Below are positions 17,834 to 26,996 of a DNA stretch of 64,000 nucleotides, one piece after another (the stretch's first letter is position 1; each line of letters opens with the position of its first letter). The notes beneath the pieces were generated by a model that saw only the letters and a program-made list of their open reading frames with translations, did no database searches and was not told where the DNA came from. A program made the position numbers and the translations under genes. The DNA comes from Alphaproteobacteria bacterium (lineage in GTDB: Bacteria > Pseudomonadota > Alphaproteobacteria > Rhizobiales > JAJFHC01): assembly GCA_021775805.1 (NCBI GenBank), contig JAJFHD010000090.1:186001-250000 (forward strand), read 5' to 3'.

Positions 17834-18982
17834 GTGCCGTTGACGTCATCGAATATTCGGGTGCTGATCGTGGGCGCTGGGATTGCCGGCTTGTCCATTG
17901 CAATCGCGTTACGGCAATTGGGGCTGACCGCGCGCGTGGTCGAGAAACGCAGGACCTTTGACGAGGAGGGGACCGGACTGCACTTGCCGGCAAACGCCGT
18001 ACGGGCGGCAGGCCAACTGGGCTTGGGCGTATTTCTGGAGCGCCGGGCCACACGAATATCCCATATTATCTACACCGACGGGCAGGGCCGCGAACTGGCG
18101 GCTCTTGACCTGACTAAAACCACCGGTCCGACCAGGGACTGGCCGCCGTTTGTCGCGTTGCGCCGATCGGTTTTTCACAGAGCGCTGTGGGACCGTCTCA
18201 ATGGACCGGATATCCATCTAGGCGTCGAACCCGTCGAAATCGCCCATGCGGCGGACGGTTCAATGGTTAGATTCTCCAACGGAACGACTGAAACGTTCGA
18301 TCTCGTCATCGGTGCGGATGGAATCAATTCACTGACCAGAAAGCTCCTCTTCCCGGATGAACAACCTCCGGAGTTTATGGGCTATCAGTGCTGGCGCTAC
18401 ATTACCGCACGGCCGGCGGGAGTGACATCGCCCCGTTACATGATCGGCGAAAGGCGTGCTTTACTGATCATGCCGATAGATGAGCGAAATGTGTACGTCT
18501 ACGCGATGGTTTGTGCACAGGATCTCGGACCTTCCGGTGGAGATGTGGCCGCTGAATTCCAGGATTTTGGAGCAGCGGCAGCATCGGTTCTTGAAGGCGA
18601 CGATAAAAAGAATGCCGTGAAGGACGGATTGAAGCAGGTCTCTCTCGAAACATGGCGGAAGGCCGGCGCGGTTCTGATCGGCGATGCGGCCCATGCGACA
18701 TTGCCAACACTTGCTCAAGGAGCGGCCATGGCGATGGAAGATGCGCTGGTGTTGGCGGAGTCGCTGGCTGAAAACAGCGGGGATATTCCCGCATGCCTGG
18801 AGGCTTACGAGACACGCCGCCGCCCGCGCATTCAATATGTGCAGGAACAGTCCGTACGCAGAATGGCTACTGTCAGGCTGGAAGGGAAATTGAAGGTCGG
18901 GCTCCGCAATACAATTTTTAAGATCGCCGGTTCGAGGATTCTGAGGACGGGATGGGCGCCTCTTATCGACAAGGCACCTTAG
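17834..18982 (+). CDS. FAD-dependent aromatic-type monooxygenase (salicylate hydroxylase-like)
   Basis: Protein of 382 residues of the class A flavoprotein monooxygenases. The FAD motif VLIVGAGIAGLSIAIAL is near residue 10, the NADPH/FAD DG motif is VIGADGINSLTR, and GDAAHATLPTLAQGAAMAMEDALVLAESL is the conserved GD block. Relatives hydroxylate salicylate, 6-hydroxynicotinate or urate (HpxO-like). A GTG start with GGGGAAAGAC upstream fits well. No neighbouring aromatic pathway genes define its substrate; the kyn operon 1 kb away is a possible but unproven link. Confidence 0.83.
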   Translation: MPLTSSNIRVLIVGAGIAGLSIAIALRQLGLTARVVEKRRTFDEEGTGLHLPANAVRAAGQLGLGVFLERRATRISHIIYTDGQGRELAALDLTKTTGPTRDWPPFVALRRSVFHRALWDRLNGPDIHLGVEPVEIAHAADGSMVRFSNGTTETFDLVIGADGINSLTRKLLFPDEQPPEFMGYQCWRYITARPAGVTSPRYMIGERRALLIMPIDERNVYVYAMVCAQDLGPSGGDVAAEFQDFGAAAASVLEGDDKKNAVKDGLKQVSLETWRKAGAVLIGDAAHATLPTLAQGAAMAMEDALVLAESLAENSGDIPACLEAYETRRRPRIQYVQEQSVRRMATVRLEGKLKVGLRNTIFKIAGSRILRTGWAPLIDKAP

Positions 18983-19032
18983 CACAATAGCGCCCGATTC
19001 AACCAACCACGACTTATCAGGAAGGGTAACTG

Positions 19033-19407
19033 ATGGACGACACACCGACCAAGGACGGTGCCTATTCAAGGCAAACAGAAGACGGGAACATCGAAGTCGT
19101 CGGTGTAAGGGATGGCGGTGAAGCCGTCAGATTTGTTGCCGATCAGAAGATGTGTGTAGACATCATTTCGAGATTGTTCGTGGAACTTGACGCATCCGCC
19201 AAACAGAACACGCCGGCCCAGGACAGCCTCTACTCGGTGGCGATGCCGCCTCCTGCCATGATCGGTACGGTACCGCTGCAGGATCCGAACTTCGTGGCAT
19301 TGTCTCTGGTTGTCGGGACAAGCAGGCTGCTGGTACCGATTCCGACGGATCAGGCCGGCGAGATCGGCAACCTTCTGGCCAAGTCAGCCGCGGACAGATC
19401 GTCCTGA
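19033..19407 (+). CDS. conserved hypothetical protein
   Basis: Protein of 124 residues with no signal peptide or membrane segment. The first half is charged (acidic, about residues 1-50); the second half has hydrophobic beta-like strands (FVALSLVVGTSRLLVPIP). The AGGAAGGGTAACTG ribosome binding site lies immediately before the ATG. No family recognised. It starts 50 bases after the monooxygenase stop, so the two may share a transcript. Confidence 0.6.
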   Translation: MDDTPTKDGAYSRQTEDGNIEVVGVRDGGEAVRFVADQKMCVDIISRLFVELDASAKQNTPAQDSLYSVAMPPPAMIGTVPLQDPNFVALSLVVGTSRLLVPIPTDQAGEIGNLLAKSAADRSS

Positions 19408-19500
19408 TTCAGACAACCATCGTGTGATGGTCTGCGGATAATGCGATGGCCAGTGATTTGATGCCTTGCGGTCCGGTGTTTGATTCCACATAATTCGATC

Positions 19501-19809
19501 ATGATGCTGTCGCGTGCCGTACTGAGGCTTGGAACACGACTTTATTTTGTGTTCCTGGTGTTTGCGCTTGGCGCCTGCCTCTATGCGCTCTACACACCGC
19601 CTGAAGATCTGAGGCGATACTACACATTTGTGATCGTCTTTGCCGTAGCGCCGGCATTTCTGATCTATCTGATGGCACGGGTACTTGCCTGGGTGTTCTC
19701 GCCTGATGACAGGCCCGTAAGGCAGCGGGGGCTGACCTATCTGGGCATGTTTGTGTTTGCCCTGATGGTCGCGGGCGTTGGCGCTCTTCCCTATCTCCGA
19801 ACAATCTGA
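19501..19809 (+). CDS. small membrane protein with three predicted helices
   Basis: Protein of 102 residues with three predicted membrane helices (LYFVFLVFALGACLYAL, YYTFVIVFAVAPAFLIYLMARVLAWVF and LTYLGMFVFALMVAGVGALPYL). Short charged loops separate them. I chose the first of the adjacent ATGs at 19501; a TTG at 19480 is in frame. No family recognised. A likely terminator follows the stop. Confidence 0.6.
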   Translation: MMLSRAVLRLGTRLYFVFLVFALGACLYALYTPPEDLRRYYTFVIVFAVAPAFLIYLMARVLAWVFSPDDRPVRQRGLTYLGMFVFALMVAGVGALPYLRTI

Positions 19810-19813
19810 CACG

Positions 19814-19845
19814 AGATCTGCATGACGCGAGATCTGCGTTTTTTT
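19814..19845 (+). terminator. candidate Rho-independent terminator
   Basis: Two copies of AGATCT within two direct CGAGATCTGC words can pair as a six-base stem, or the inner ACGC/GCGT pair can form a shorter one. A run of seven T follows at 19839-19845. Position just after the stop of the small membrane protein gene supports termination. The stem is weak, so the call is tentative. Confidence 0.4.
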
Positions 19846-19924
19846 GCGACAGACGTTAAGGGCTGATTCATGGTTAATCGCGACGACGCTTGTCCGGCAT
19901 GGCATTTCGACATACGGTCAAGCT

Positions 19925-20010
19925 CCCAGTCCCCTTCTGGGTAACCGGTTTCGAACCGGTCACGGTAGCCCCTGTCTTTCGAGGCAGGGGCACTGTCGTT
20001 TTCAGGGGAC
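19925..20010. ncRNA. candidate structured RNA or bidirectional 3'-end element
   Basis: Several stable hairpins lie in 86 bases between two convergent genes: CCCAG/CTGGG at 19925-19941, ACCGGTT/AACCGGT at 19944-19960, and a 24-base hairpin at 19968-19991 that pairs almost end to end around a TTCG loop. In addition GTCCCCT (19929-19935) can pair with AGGGGAC (20004-20010), closing a multi-branch fold as an alternative to the first hairpin. There is no strong T-run. Strand and function are undetermined, and I do not recognise a known RNA family. Confidence 0.35.
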
Positions 20011-20037
20011 GGTCAGCGCTCTTGAATCAAGAAAGCA

Positions 20038-20571
20038 TCAGGCGACGTCGGTTTGTTGTCTCATCCGGTCGGCAAGCAGTTTCTGCGCCTGCTCTTCGAT
20101 CTCTTCCCAGTAATCGTCAATCTGGTCTCTGGGAATTCGACCGAAATAGGAGCCCATTGCGACTTCCGCCTCCGCCATCGCAACGGCCTTGGCCTGTCTT
20201 CTCCAGTCGTCGATTGACCACGGACGTCCGGTTTCGGCCATGGTTTCCTGTGTGTCGGTCGCAATGAAGCAACCGGCATCGACAGGGCCTGTGTCGGTTT
20301 CCACGGTCAGGGTGAGCAGATCATATTCTGAGGTTTCGTAGAAACTCGTTCGCTCAATCTCCCAATGTTCAAGTCCGCCAACAAGCGTTCCGTTGACCAC
20401 CTGTCCAGGGGCCCTCACAAGGCGCGGATAAGGAAACTCGCGAAGGCGCTCGACCACATGGTCACGCAACACGGCCTGAGACCGGTTGAAGGCCGACGAC
20501 GGGCGGCCAATGACGATCTCGAAGAGATCATCATCCTGCAAAGACCCAAAAAAGAAAAGTTTGTATGACAT
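20038..20571 (-). CDS. gamma-glutamylcyclotransferase (AIG2)-like protein
   Basis: Protein of 177 residues. The N terminus KLFFFGSLQDDDL matches the YGSL glycine-rich nucleophile-binding loop of AIG2/GGCT-like proteins, and the barrel strands VNGTLVGGLEHW and LLTLTV follow the fold. The C-terminal part is a charged helical extension (DYWEEIEEQAQKLLADRMRQQ). The family cyclises gamma-glutamyl amines or peptides to 5-oxoproline, or acts in unknown ways. The first Phe in place of Tyr in the loop is a mild departure. No clear operon. Confidence 0.65.
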   Translation of the reverse strand: MSYKLFFFGSLQDDDLFEIVIGRPSSAFNRSQAVLRDHVVERLREFPYPRLVRAPGQVVNGTLVGGLEHWEIERTSFYETSEYDLLTLTVETDTGPVDAGCFIATDTQETMAETGRPWSIDDWRRQAKAVAMAEAEVAMGSYFGRIPRDQIDDYWEEIEEQAQKLLADRMRQQTDVA

Positions 20572-20642
20572 CTCAAACCGACGAACCGAGTAGGAACGCC
20601 GGACTAATCACATTCGCGGTCTGGGTGCAAGAGAACAGTCCC

Positions 20643-21560
20643 TCAGGCGCCAATTCTGGAGAAGGAAATCTCAAGGTCGTAAGTCGATTCAACACTGGGG
20701 TCTGCAAGTCCGCCACGGAAATCGACGGCTGAAGTGGCGTCGCGGTTGCTAAGGTTGAAACTGTGCAATGTCAGGACGCTCGGCTGCTCGTAGTTGAAAT
20801 CGGTTTTGTAAAGTTCACCATTGGACCAATAAGTGGTCAAGGACTTTTCAACGGGGTTGACGCGGACCGCACCGAGGCGGTCATCGGGGCTGACCGGATC
20901 ATACTCCTTTATGACAAGATCGAATGCCGGGTCGTTGTCTGCCAGGTGAATTGCACCCGATGGGTCCCATTGGTCTCCGGCCTTTTTGAACTTCCGGAAC
21001 TGGGCATCGGCGGGCATGCGGAACGGACTGTCTGCCGCGGTTGTGATCAGATAGGTTTCGTCATCCAGTTCTGATAGCTTTACGCCAGTCAGTCGGTTGA
21101 TCCGCATTATCGTGCCGGACGAGACTTCTTCCACAACATATTTTATGCGCAGCGGATGGCCGCTTTCAGGCAGCTGGTGGGCCCAGATCCCTTCTTCACC
21201 GGCGCGCGCGCTCAACGTCGGCCTGATCATACCGGAGTTGGCCGGCAGCGAAGGATCCGAGTAGTTGTGGATTGTTACGCAGGCCGAAGCTTCGTTACGT
21301 CCGGTAAACGGATCTGAAAACCGAAACCCGACGAAATATTCTGCATCCGCATAGTGGAGGACGTAGCTAACATTGCCCAGTGTTCCATAAGGGCCTGTCC
21401 GGTCACACAAATGAATGTCCGGCGATGAACGCCCCGGCGCAATCACCGGCGGTGGGGGCATTTTCCAGAAGCCCAGCGACGGGTCCAATGGTGTCCCGAC
21501 CATTGTCATCGGCACATGTGTCCTGTTTTCAATGGACACATAGCACGAAAAATCAGCCAC
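20643..21560 (-). CDS. uncharacterised protein with aegerolysin-like N-terminal region
   Basis: Protein of 305 residues without signal peptide. The first about 130 residues (SCYVSIENRTHVPMTMVG, then PPPPVIAPGRSSPDIHL and VSYVLHYADAEYFVGFRFSDPF) resemble beta-sandwich proteins of the aegerolysin/crystal-protein type that bind lipids or pair with pore formers. The C-terminal half is beta-rich without a known motif. The resemblance is by pattern only and could be wrong. It is flanked by unrelated genes, and no MACPF-type partner is visible. Confidence 0.5.
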   Translation of the reverse strand: MADFSCYVSIENRTHVPMTMVGTPLDPSLGFWKMPPPPVIAPGRSSPDIHLCDRTGPYGTLGNVSYVLHYADAEYFVGFRFSDPFTGRNEASACVTIHNYSDPSLPANSGMIRPTLSARAGEEGIWAHQLPESGHPLRIKYVVEEVSSGTIMRINRLTGVKLSELDDETYLITTAADSPFRMPADAQFRKFKKAGDQWDPSGAIHLADNDPAFDLVIKEYDPVSPDDRLGAVRVNPVEKSLTTYWSNGELYKTDFNYEQPSVLTLHSFNLSNRDATSAVDFRGGLADPSVESTYDLEISFSRIGA

Positions 21561-21662
21561 TTTGTTCCCCCCGAAACACCTTGCCTACCCGTAACCTACA
21601 ATAATCTTGCATCGGAGTCGGTTGGATGCAACCACCGAGTAGCGGAAGTGGGTTGACGGCAG

Positions 21663-23708
21663 TCATGCCAATCCTCGTCTTTCCAGCAAGGATTCAATTT
21701 GCGGGGGGTGGCCCCTGAAAGCGATGTAGGCATCGTTGGGATCGTTACGCCCGCCGCTGGAGTAAATCTCACGGTGCAGCCTTCGCGCGGTATCCGGATC
21801 AAATATGTCGCCGGCTTCTTCGAACGCGCCGAACGCATCGGCATCCATGACCTCCGACCACATATAGCTGTAATACGCAGACGCGTAGGAATACGAGGAA
21901 AACAGATGCAGGAAATGGGGCAGCCTGTGGCGCATGACAATCTCGTCGGGCATATTGATTTGCGCGAGTTGTCTTGTTTCGAACGATGCTGCGTCCCCGA
22001 ACTCATCGGGCGCTGTGCGATGCAGGTTAAGATCGACAAGCGCACACGAAACGTATTCCACCGTCGAAAAACCCTGATTGAATGTGAGCGAATCGAGCAG
22101 GCGCTTGAGCAACGTCGCGGGGATAGGCGCACCGGTTTCACAGTGGGTGGCGAATCGTTCAAGGATGCCGGGCTGAGACAGCCAGTGCTCGTAGAGTTGT
22201 GACGGCAATTCAACGAAGTCCCGCGACACCTTGGTACCCGCGATAAGGGGATACGTCACATCCGAAAGGAGGCCGTGCAGGGCGTGTCCGAATTCATGAA
22301 ACAGCGTGCGGGCATCGTCAAAACTCAATAGCGTCGGACCGCGGCCTGCACCCTTTGAAAAGTTCATGACGTTGAGAATGATCGGGCGGATATCACCGCC
22401 GCAACGGTGCTGTGGTCTCAACTGCTGCATCCAGGCACCGCTTCTCTTTGACGGACGCGCGAAATAGTCGCCACAGAAAATGCCGATGTGCCCGCCATCA
22501 CGATCAAGGACCTCCCAGGTGCGCACATCTTCGTGATAACGGGGCAAGTCTGTTTTTTCTTCAAACCGCAGGCCGAACAACATTTCGGCGGTGTAGAAGG
22601 CGGCCTTGATCATTTGTTCCAGCTGGAAGTAGGGATTCAGTTCCGTCTCATCGAGGTCGTGGTAATGCTTGCGGGCCTTTTCCGAGTAGTAGCGCCAGTC
22701 CCACGCCTGGAGATCAAAATTTCCACCTTCCGCGGCGATCATGGCCTGGAGCTGATCGCGCTCTTCCTGTGCCCGTGCCCGAGCCGGCTCCCATACGGCC
22801 AGCAACAAATCTTCCACCGCTTGCGGGGTGCCCGCCATGGTGTCATCGAGAGCAAAATCGGCGAATGAGTCATATCCGAGCAACGTCGCCTGTTCGTGCC
22901 TCAGCGAAACGATTTGCGAAATGATGTCCCGGTTGTCGGCAGTGCCGCCGTTATCACCGCGCTTGATCCAGGCAGCAAATGCCTTTTCCCGCAGGTCCCG
23001 CCTGGCGGAAAAAGTCAGGAAGGGATCGATACTCGATCTGGCGAGGGTAATGGCGAATTTTCCGTCAAGCCCACGATCGCTTGCCGCCGCCGCAGCATTC
23101 TGCACAACGAATTCCGGAAGACCGGCAAGGTCAGGCTCTGAATCGAGCTCAAGTGTGAATTCACGTTCGTCGGCCAGGACATTCTGGGCGAATGAAGTGG
23201 TCAGGGTCGCATGTGTTGCAGAGATCTCCTTCATTCGCAGTTTTTCTTCTGCGGTCAGAGCTGCACCGCTTCGTTCAAATGCCGTGTTATATCGGTCGAG
23301 AACCTGCCGTTGCTCCTTGTTCAAATCCAGGCTGTCCATGGAACCGTGCAGTGCATGGATGCGGTTGAACAGAGCTTCGTTCAGATAAATGTCGCTGTAG
23401 TGCCGCGACAGGGCAGGGGCGATCTTTGTTTGAATCTCCTGAAGGGCATCATTGGTGTCGGTGCCGGCGAGTGTGAAAAACACGCTGCTGACACGCTCAA
23501 GCAAACGGCCGCCGCGTTCCAGCGCCTCGATCGTGTTCTGGAAATCCGGCGATGCCGGATTATCGGCAATCGTTGTGATTTCCTCGCGATGTTCGCTGAA
23601 CGCTTTTTCGAACGCCGGCAGAAACTGGTCCGCAGATATCTTCTCGAACGGAGGAATTTCGAACGGAGTGTTCCAGTCTTCGAGAAACACGTTGGACTTG
23701 GGTGTCAT
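21663..23708 (-). CDS. dcp: M3 family dipeptidyl carboxypeptidase
   Basis: Protein of 681 residues, the exact length typical of Dcp. The zinc motif HEFGHALHGLLS is at residues 471-482 with the third ligand region about 25-30 residues later. The N-terminal LEDWNTPFEIPPFEKISADQFLPAFE and IYLNEALFNRI blocks separate it from thimet-type oligopeptidase A. It cleaves dipeptides from peptide C termini in the cytoplasm (no signal peptide). It is monocistronic, and the start is supported by family alignment. Confidence 0.92.
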   Translation of the reverse strand: MTPKSNVFLEDWNTPFEIPPFEKISADQFLPAFEKAFSEHREEITTIADNPASPDFQNTIEALERGGRLLERVSSVFFTLAGTDTNDALQEIQTKIAPALSRHYSDIYLNEALFNRIHALHGSMDSLDLNKEQRQVLDRYNTAFERSGAALTAEEKLRMKEISATHATLTTSFAQNVLADEREFTLELDSEPDLAGLPEFVVQNAAAAASDRGLDGKFAITLARSSIDPFLTFSARRDLREKAFAAWIKRGDNGGTADNRDIISQIVSLRHEQATLLGYDSFADFALDDTMAGTPQAVEDLLLAVWEPARARAQEERDQLQAMIAAEGGNFDLQAWDWRYYSEKARKHYHDLDETELNPYFQLEQMIKAAFYTAEMLFGLRFEEKTDLPRYHEDVRTWEVLDRDGGHIGIFCGDYFARPSKRSGAWMQQLRPQHRCGGDIRPIILNVMNFSKGAGRGPTLLSFDDARTLFHEFGHALHGLLSDVTYPLIAGTKVSRDFVELPSQLYEHWLSQPGILERFATHCETGAPIPATLLKRLLDSLTFNQGFSTVEYVSCALVDLNLHRTAPDEFGDAASFETRQLAQINMPDEIVMRHRLPHFLHLFSSYSYASAYYSYMWSEVMDADAFGAFEEAGDIFDPDTARRLHREIYSSGGRNDPNDAYIAFRGHPPQIESLLERRGLA

Positions 23709-23891
23709 TCAAGATGCCTGCATGGAGGGTCATTCAAAGAAAACGGACTTTGGAGACACAACTGAGCAAACACAACTGGAATCAGTATTCATCCTGACAG
23801 TTGCTGACAGAAAACTGATGTAGAGTATTGGCATTGACAAGCGGCCGGGCTGTGATTGAACGGCGTTCATGTTCCAAAGGAGCCCAGATAG

Positions 23892-24224
23892 ATGGCGGTC
23901 AGCGAGAGTTTTCTGAATTACGTTCGTGAGCTCCTGGAGCCGTTGGGGCACCTTGACGAGCAAAGGTTTTTTAGCGGACGCGCGTTTCGCCAGGATGGTG
24001 TTCAGTTTGCGATGGTCATGGGGGGAACCTTGTATTTCGTCGTCGATGAACAGACCCGTCTCAAGTATGAGGATGCCGACAGCGAACCTTTTTCGTACAA
24101 CAAGAAGGGCGGAACAGTCGATGTCAGGAAATACTATCGGGTGCCCGATGATGTGCTGGATGATGTCGATGCGATAGTCGATTGGGCGGTCGAGGCTATT
24201 CATGCCGCCCGGGCAATGAAGTAA
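23892..24224 (+). CDS. TfoX N-terminal domain protein
   Basis: Protein of 110 residues consisting only of a TfoX/Sxy N-terminal domain: YVRELLEPLGHLDEQRFFSGRAFRQDGVQFAMVMGGTLYFVVDEQTR. The C-terminal TfoX domain is missing, as in many alphaproteobacteria. In Haemophilus, full TfoX drives competence genes; a role for the isolated domain is unknown. ATG preceded by AAAGGAGCCCAG, a good ribosome binding site. It is 85 bases upstream of an MFS gene on the same strand. Confidence 0.82.
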   Translation: MAVSESFLNYVRELLEPLGHLDEQRFFSGRAFRQDGVQFAMVMGGTLYFVVDEQTRLKYEDADSEPFSYNKKGGTVDVRKYYRVPDDVLDDVDAIVDWAVEAIHAARAMK

Positions 24225-24309
24225 ACACACGCCAAGGCCTTTCCCCACAACTGTTTTCTTGCCGCAGCGCCCGGACAAGAAGCAATACAATCAGCGCCCT
24301 GAAGGCTCC

Positions 24310-25512
24310 ATGAACAGAAACATCGTCCTGTATCCCTATTTCCAGCTCTGTCGCAGCCTGCTGTTCTGGCAAGCTGCCTGGTTTCTATACTTCGAAAGCA
24401 TCGTCACGGCTGGCGAAGCCATTTTGTTGGCGGCAATTCTTGATCTGAGCACAGTCATGGTGGAGGTGCCGTCGGGGTATTTCTCGGATTATCTGGGACG
24501 CCGGGTTACCCTGGCGATTGCCATGATCGCAAACATCACGGGCTGTTTGCTGCTATACGGGGCGGGAAGTTTTGAGATGTTCGCCTTTGCGCAAATTCTG
24601 CTCGGTGCTGGCAGCGCCTTTGCATCGGGAACAGACAGTGCGCTGCTTTATGATTCACTTGTCGCCGAACAAAGACAGGATGAAGTTGCGGCCCAGGAAG
24701 CACGGTCGTGGCGATTTACATATGGTGCGCTCGCGGTTTCTGCTGCAGCGGGCGGTTTGATATCGTTGGGCTCAGTAAGGCCTGCTTATCTGCTGACTGC
24801 AATGACCGCTTTTTGCGGACTGGCACTGGTATGCTTCTTCCGTGAACCGCCACACCCGCCCGGTCAAGCCCCTGCACACGCTCCTTTGCGGCAGATTGCC
24901 GTCGTGTTGAAGCGGGTTCAGGACCGTGCCTTGTTGTGGATTTTCGTTTTCGCGGTTGGGGCTTACGTGCTCAGCCATGTTCCTTATGTCTTTGCGCAAC
25001 CGTATCTGAAAGAGACACTTGCGAAAGCAGGCTTTGCCGCAGAAACGCCGTTTGTATCCGGCCTCATCATCGCAACCATGATGACCGTGTCGGTCATTGC
25101 CGGTGCAGGGGTGCTTGCCTTGAGAAGCCGCATAGGAACCATAGGAAATCTCATGTTGGCGATGTCGATGCAGACGGGTTTGATTATGGCGCTGGCTTTT
25201 CTTGTCCATCCCGCCGCGATATTTCTGCTGATCGTGCGCATGGTGCCTGATGCTCTTTCAAGGCCATTGATTCTCGAGATTATCCATCCGCGAATTGAAA
25301 GCGGTTACCGGGCAACGTATCTCTCCTTCCAGAATCTGTTCGGCAGGCTGACCTTGAGCGCAATGCTCTTCGTGAGCGCGTGGTTTGCCGCGGGAACGGA
25401 CACCGTCAACGAAGAGACGCTGCGCACGATCCTGCCCTTTTACGGGACTACCGGGATCGTTCTGATCGTCCTGCTTTCGATAACCGCAAGGCGCAGTCTG
25501 AAAGCCCTGTAG
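24310..25512 (+). CDS. MFS transporter
   Basis: Protein of 400 residues with about 12 predicted membrane segments. The loop 2-3 motif appears as GYFSDYLGRRVTLAIAM (a MFS motif A variant), and a central charged loop is seen around residue 190. It is a secondary transporter, perhaps an efflux pump, but the substrate cannot be told. The ATG at 24310 follows GAAGGCTCC; the frame is open from 24259. It may be co-transcribed with the TfoX-domain gene. Confidence 0.85.
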   Translation: MNRNIVLYPYFQLCRSLLFWQAAWFLYFESIVTAGEAILLAAILDLSTVMVEVPSGYFSDYLGRRVTLAIAMIANITGCLLLYGAGSFEMFAFAQILLGAGSAFASGTDSALLYDSLVAEQRQDEVAAQEARSWRFTYGALAVSAAAGGLISLGSVRPAYLLTAMTAFCGLALVCFFREPPHPPGQAPAHAPLRQIAVVLKRVQDRALLWIFVFAVGAYVLSHVPYVFAQPYLKETLAKAGFAAETPFVSGLIIATMMTVSVIAGAGVLALRSRIGTIGNLMLAMSMQTGLIMALAFLVHPAAIFLLIVRMVPDALSRPLILEIIHPRIESGYRATYLSFQNLFGRLTLSAMLFVSAWFAAGTDTVNEETLRTILPFYGTTGIVLIVLLSITARRSLKAL

Positions 25513-25692
25513 CGTGCCACAGTTCCGATTCTCCCGAGGGCCGGTCAAGCCAACCCGATTCGTCGGTTGATGGCACGATCAGATCCGGAACCGGCGGCCT
25601 GTTTGGTCCTCGTGTCGGCTCACGCTGATTGCCGTTCAGGCGACGCTTGCTTCGGTGCTCACTCGGATGAGGTTCCGGCAGGACTTGCCCAT

Positions 25693-26934
25693 TTAGACAA
25701 CAGGCGTATTTCTTGGCTGTCCGAGTGGTGTATCCCGGTTTGGTTTCGACGCAAAACCGGAAAGCACGGAGCTGAGCAGGCAATAGACAGCCGCGCTCCA
25801 GCCGATCGTCGCGATCGACACGCCCCAATCAAACAGGATGCCCATGATCGCCGGCATTATGCCCGACGAGAACACCATGGCTGCTTGCATCACGGATCGA
25901 ATGGCACCGAGATGACGCACACCGTAAAGCTCCGCCCAGACGGCGCCGGTGACGCCGAAATGAATTCCCGACGAAATTCCCATCACACCGTAATAGACCG
26001 GCGCCCCCCAATCGGCATCCAGGGTCGCGATCAAAACGCAGGTCACACCGAGGGGCAGGAGGTAATAGGGCATCAGGCGGGTCGCAGACACTCTGTCGAC
26101 GAGGATGCCGGCGGCCACTGTCGCGATAATGGCCATTACCGCGTAGAAACTGAACGAGCCCGCAATCAGGGCGAGTGACCAGCCCTTCGTTTCAGCGATA
26201 TGCACCTGATGGAACACCAGCCCGGTTCCAAGCGCCGACGTCGCAAGTGTGACCGGCAATCGCATATATAGACCGGGATCGGTAAGCGTTTGACCGACCG
26301 TCCAATCGATCTGGTTTGCTTCTGCTGTTCGCTCATGGACCGCCTCGGGCGACACGGGGATTGAATGCAATATCCAGATAACCGTCGGAACGGCAATGAC
26401 CACCAGAAATACGGCGGCAGACTGCCAGACCGTTTGCCATGCAAACAATCCAAGCGCCAGGACGACCAGGGGAGGAAGCATCACCTCGGCGATGGAATGG
26501 CCGAATGATGCCACGGCAATAGCGCGGCCCCTTTGTTTCGTAAAGTACCGTCCCATGGTCACGACCGAGGCGTGGCTGATCAGGCCTTGTCCGAAGAACC
26601 GCAGAGCGAAGAGCGTGAAGGCGAACGCGACGATGCCCGAAAGCTGCGCCATGGCCGTACAGGCTATTGCCAGTCCCAGAAGTGTCACACAGGAAAATAG
26701 CTTCAGACTGTAACGGTCAATCAACCACCCGAAACACATGATCATCACGGCGCTTGAAAGCGTGGCGGCGGCGTAAAGCGACCCGAAATCACCATGTCCA
26801 AGATCGAACGTATTGCGGATATCGCTGCCGAAAAGCGAAATGTAGAAGGTCTGACCGAAGCTGGAAAACAGCGCCATGGCGACACCAAATCCCAGAAGAC
26901 GGGCATTGGTACGCAGGAATTCCAAAGACAACAT
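25693..26934 (-). CDS. MFS transporter
   Basis: Protein of 413 residues with 12 predicted membrane segments, unrelated to the previous one beyond superfamily level. Motif A is seen as GWLIDRYSLK, and GQGLISHASVVTMGRYFTKQRGRAIAVASFGHSIAEVMLPPL matches the monocarboxylate/nitrate-type MFS helix 4-5 region. A polar C-terminal tail (SKPNRDTPLGQPRNTPVV) is present. Substrate unknown; organic anions fit the subgroup. Convergent with the preceding MFS gene across 180 bases. Confidence 0.85.
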   Translation of the reverse strand: MLSLEFLRTNARLLGFGVAMALFSSFGQTFYISLFGSDIRNTFDLGHGDFGSLYAAATLSSAVMIMCFGWLIDRYSLKLFSCVTLLGLAIACTAMAQLSGIVAFAFTLFALRFFGQGLISHASVVTMGRYFTKQRGRAIAVASFGHSIAEVMLPPLVVLALGLFAWQTVWQSAAVFLVVIAVPTVIWILHSIPVSPEAVHERTAEANQIDWTVGQTLTDPGLYMRLPVTLATSALGTGLVFHQVHIAETKGWSLALIAGSFSFYAVMAIIATVAAGILVDRVSATRLMPYYLLPLGVTCVLIATLDADWGAPVYYGVMGISSGIHFGVTGAVWAELYGVRHLGAIRSVMQAAMVFSSGIMPAIMGILFDWGVSIATIGWSAAVYCLLSSVLSGFASKPNRDTPLGQPRNTPVV

Positions 26935-26996
26935 CGAACTTTTCCAAAGGCATCGGGGCTGCGGGCATCAATCCAGACCAGCGTACCAGGATTCCA

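Noticed and set aside
19944-19960. tRNA gene on the minus strand suggested by a T-arm-like hairpin with loop TTCGAAA
   Set aside because: The bases after the arm (TACCCAG) have no matching 5' acceptor strand about 60-80 bases upstream, and the neighbouring hairpin is far too long for an anticodon arm.
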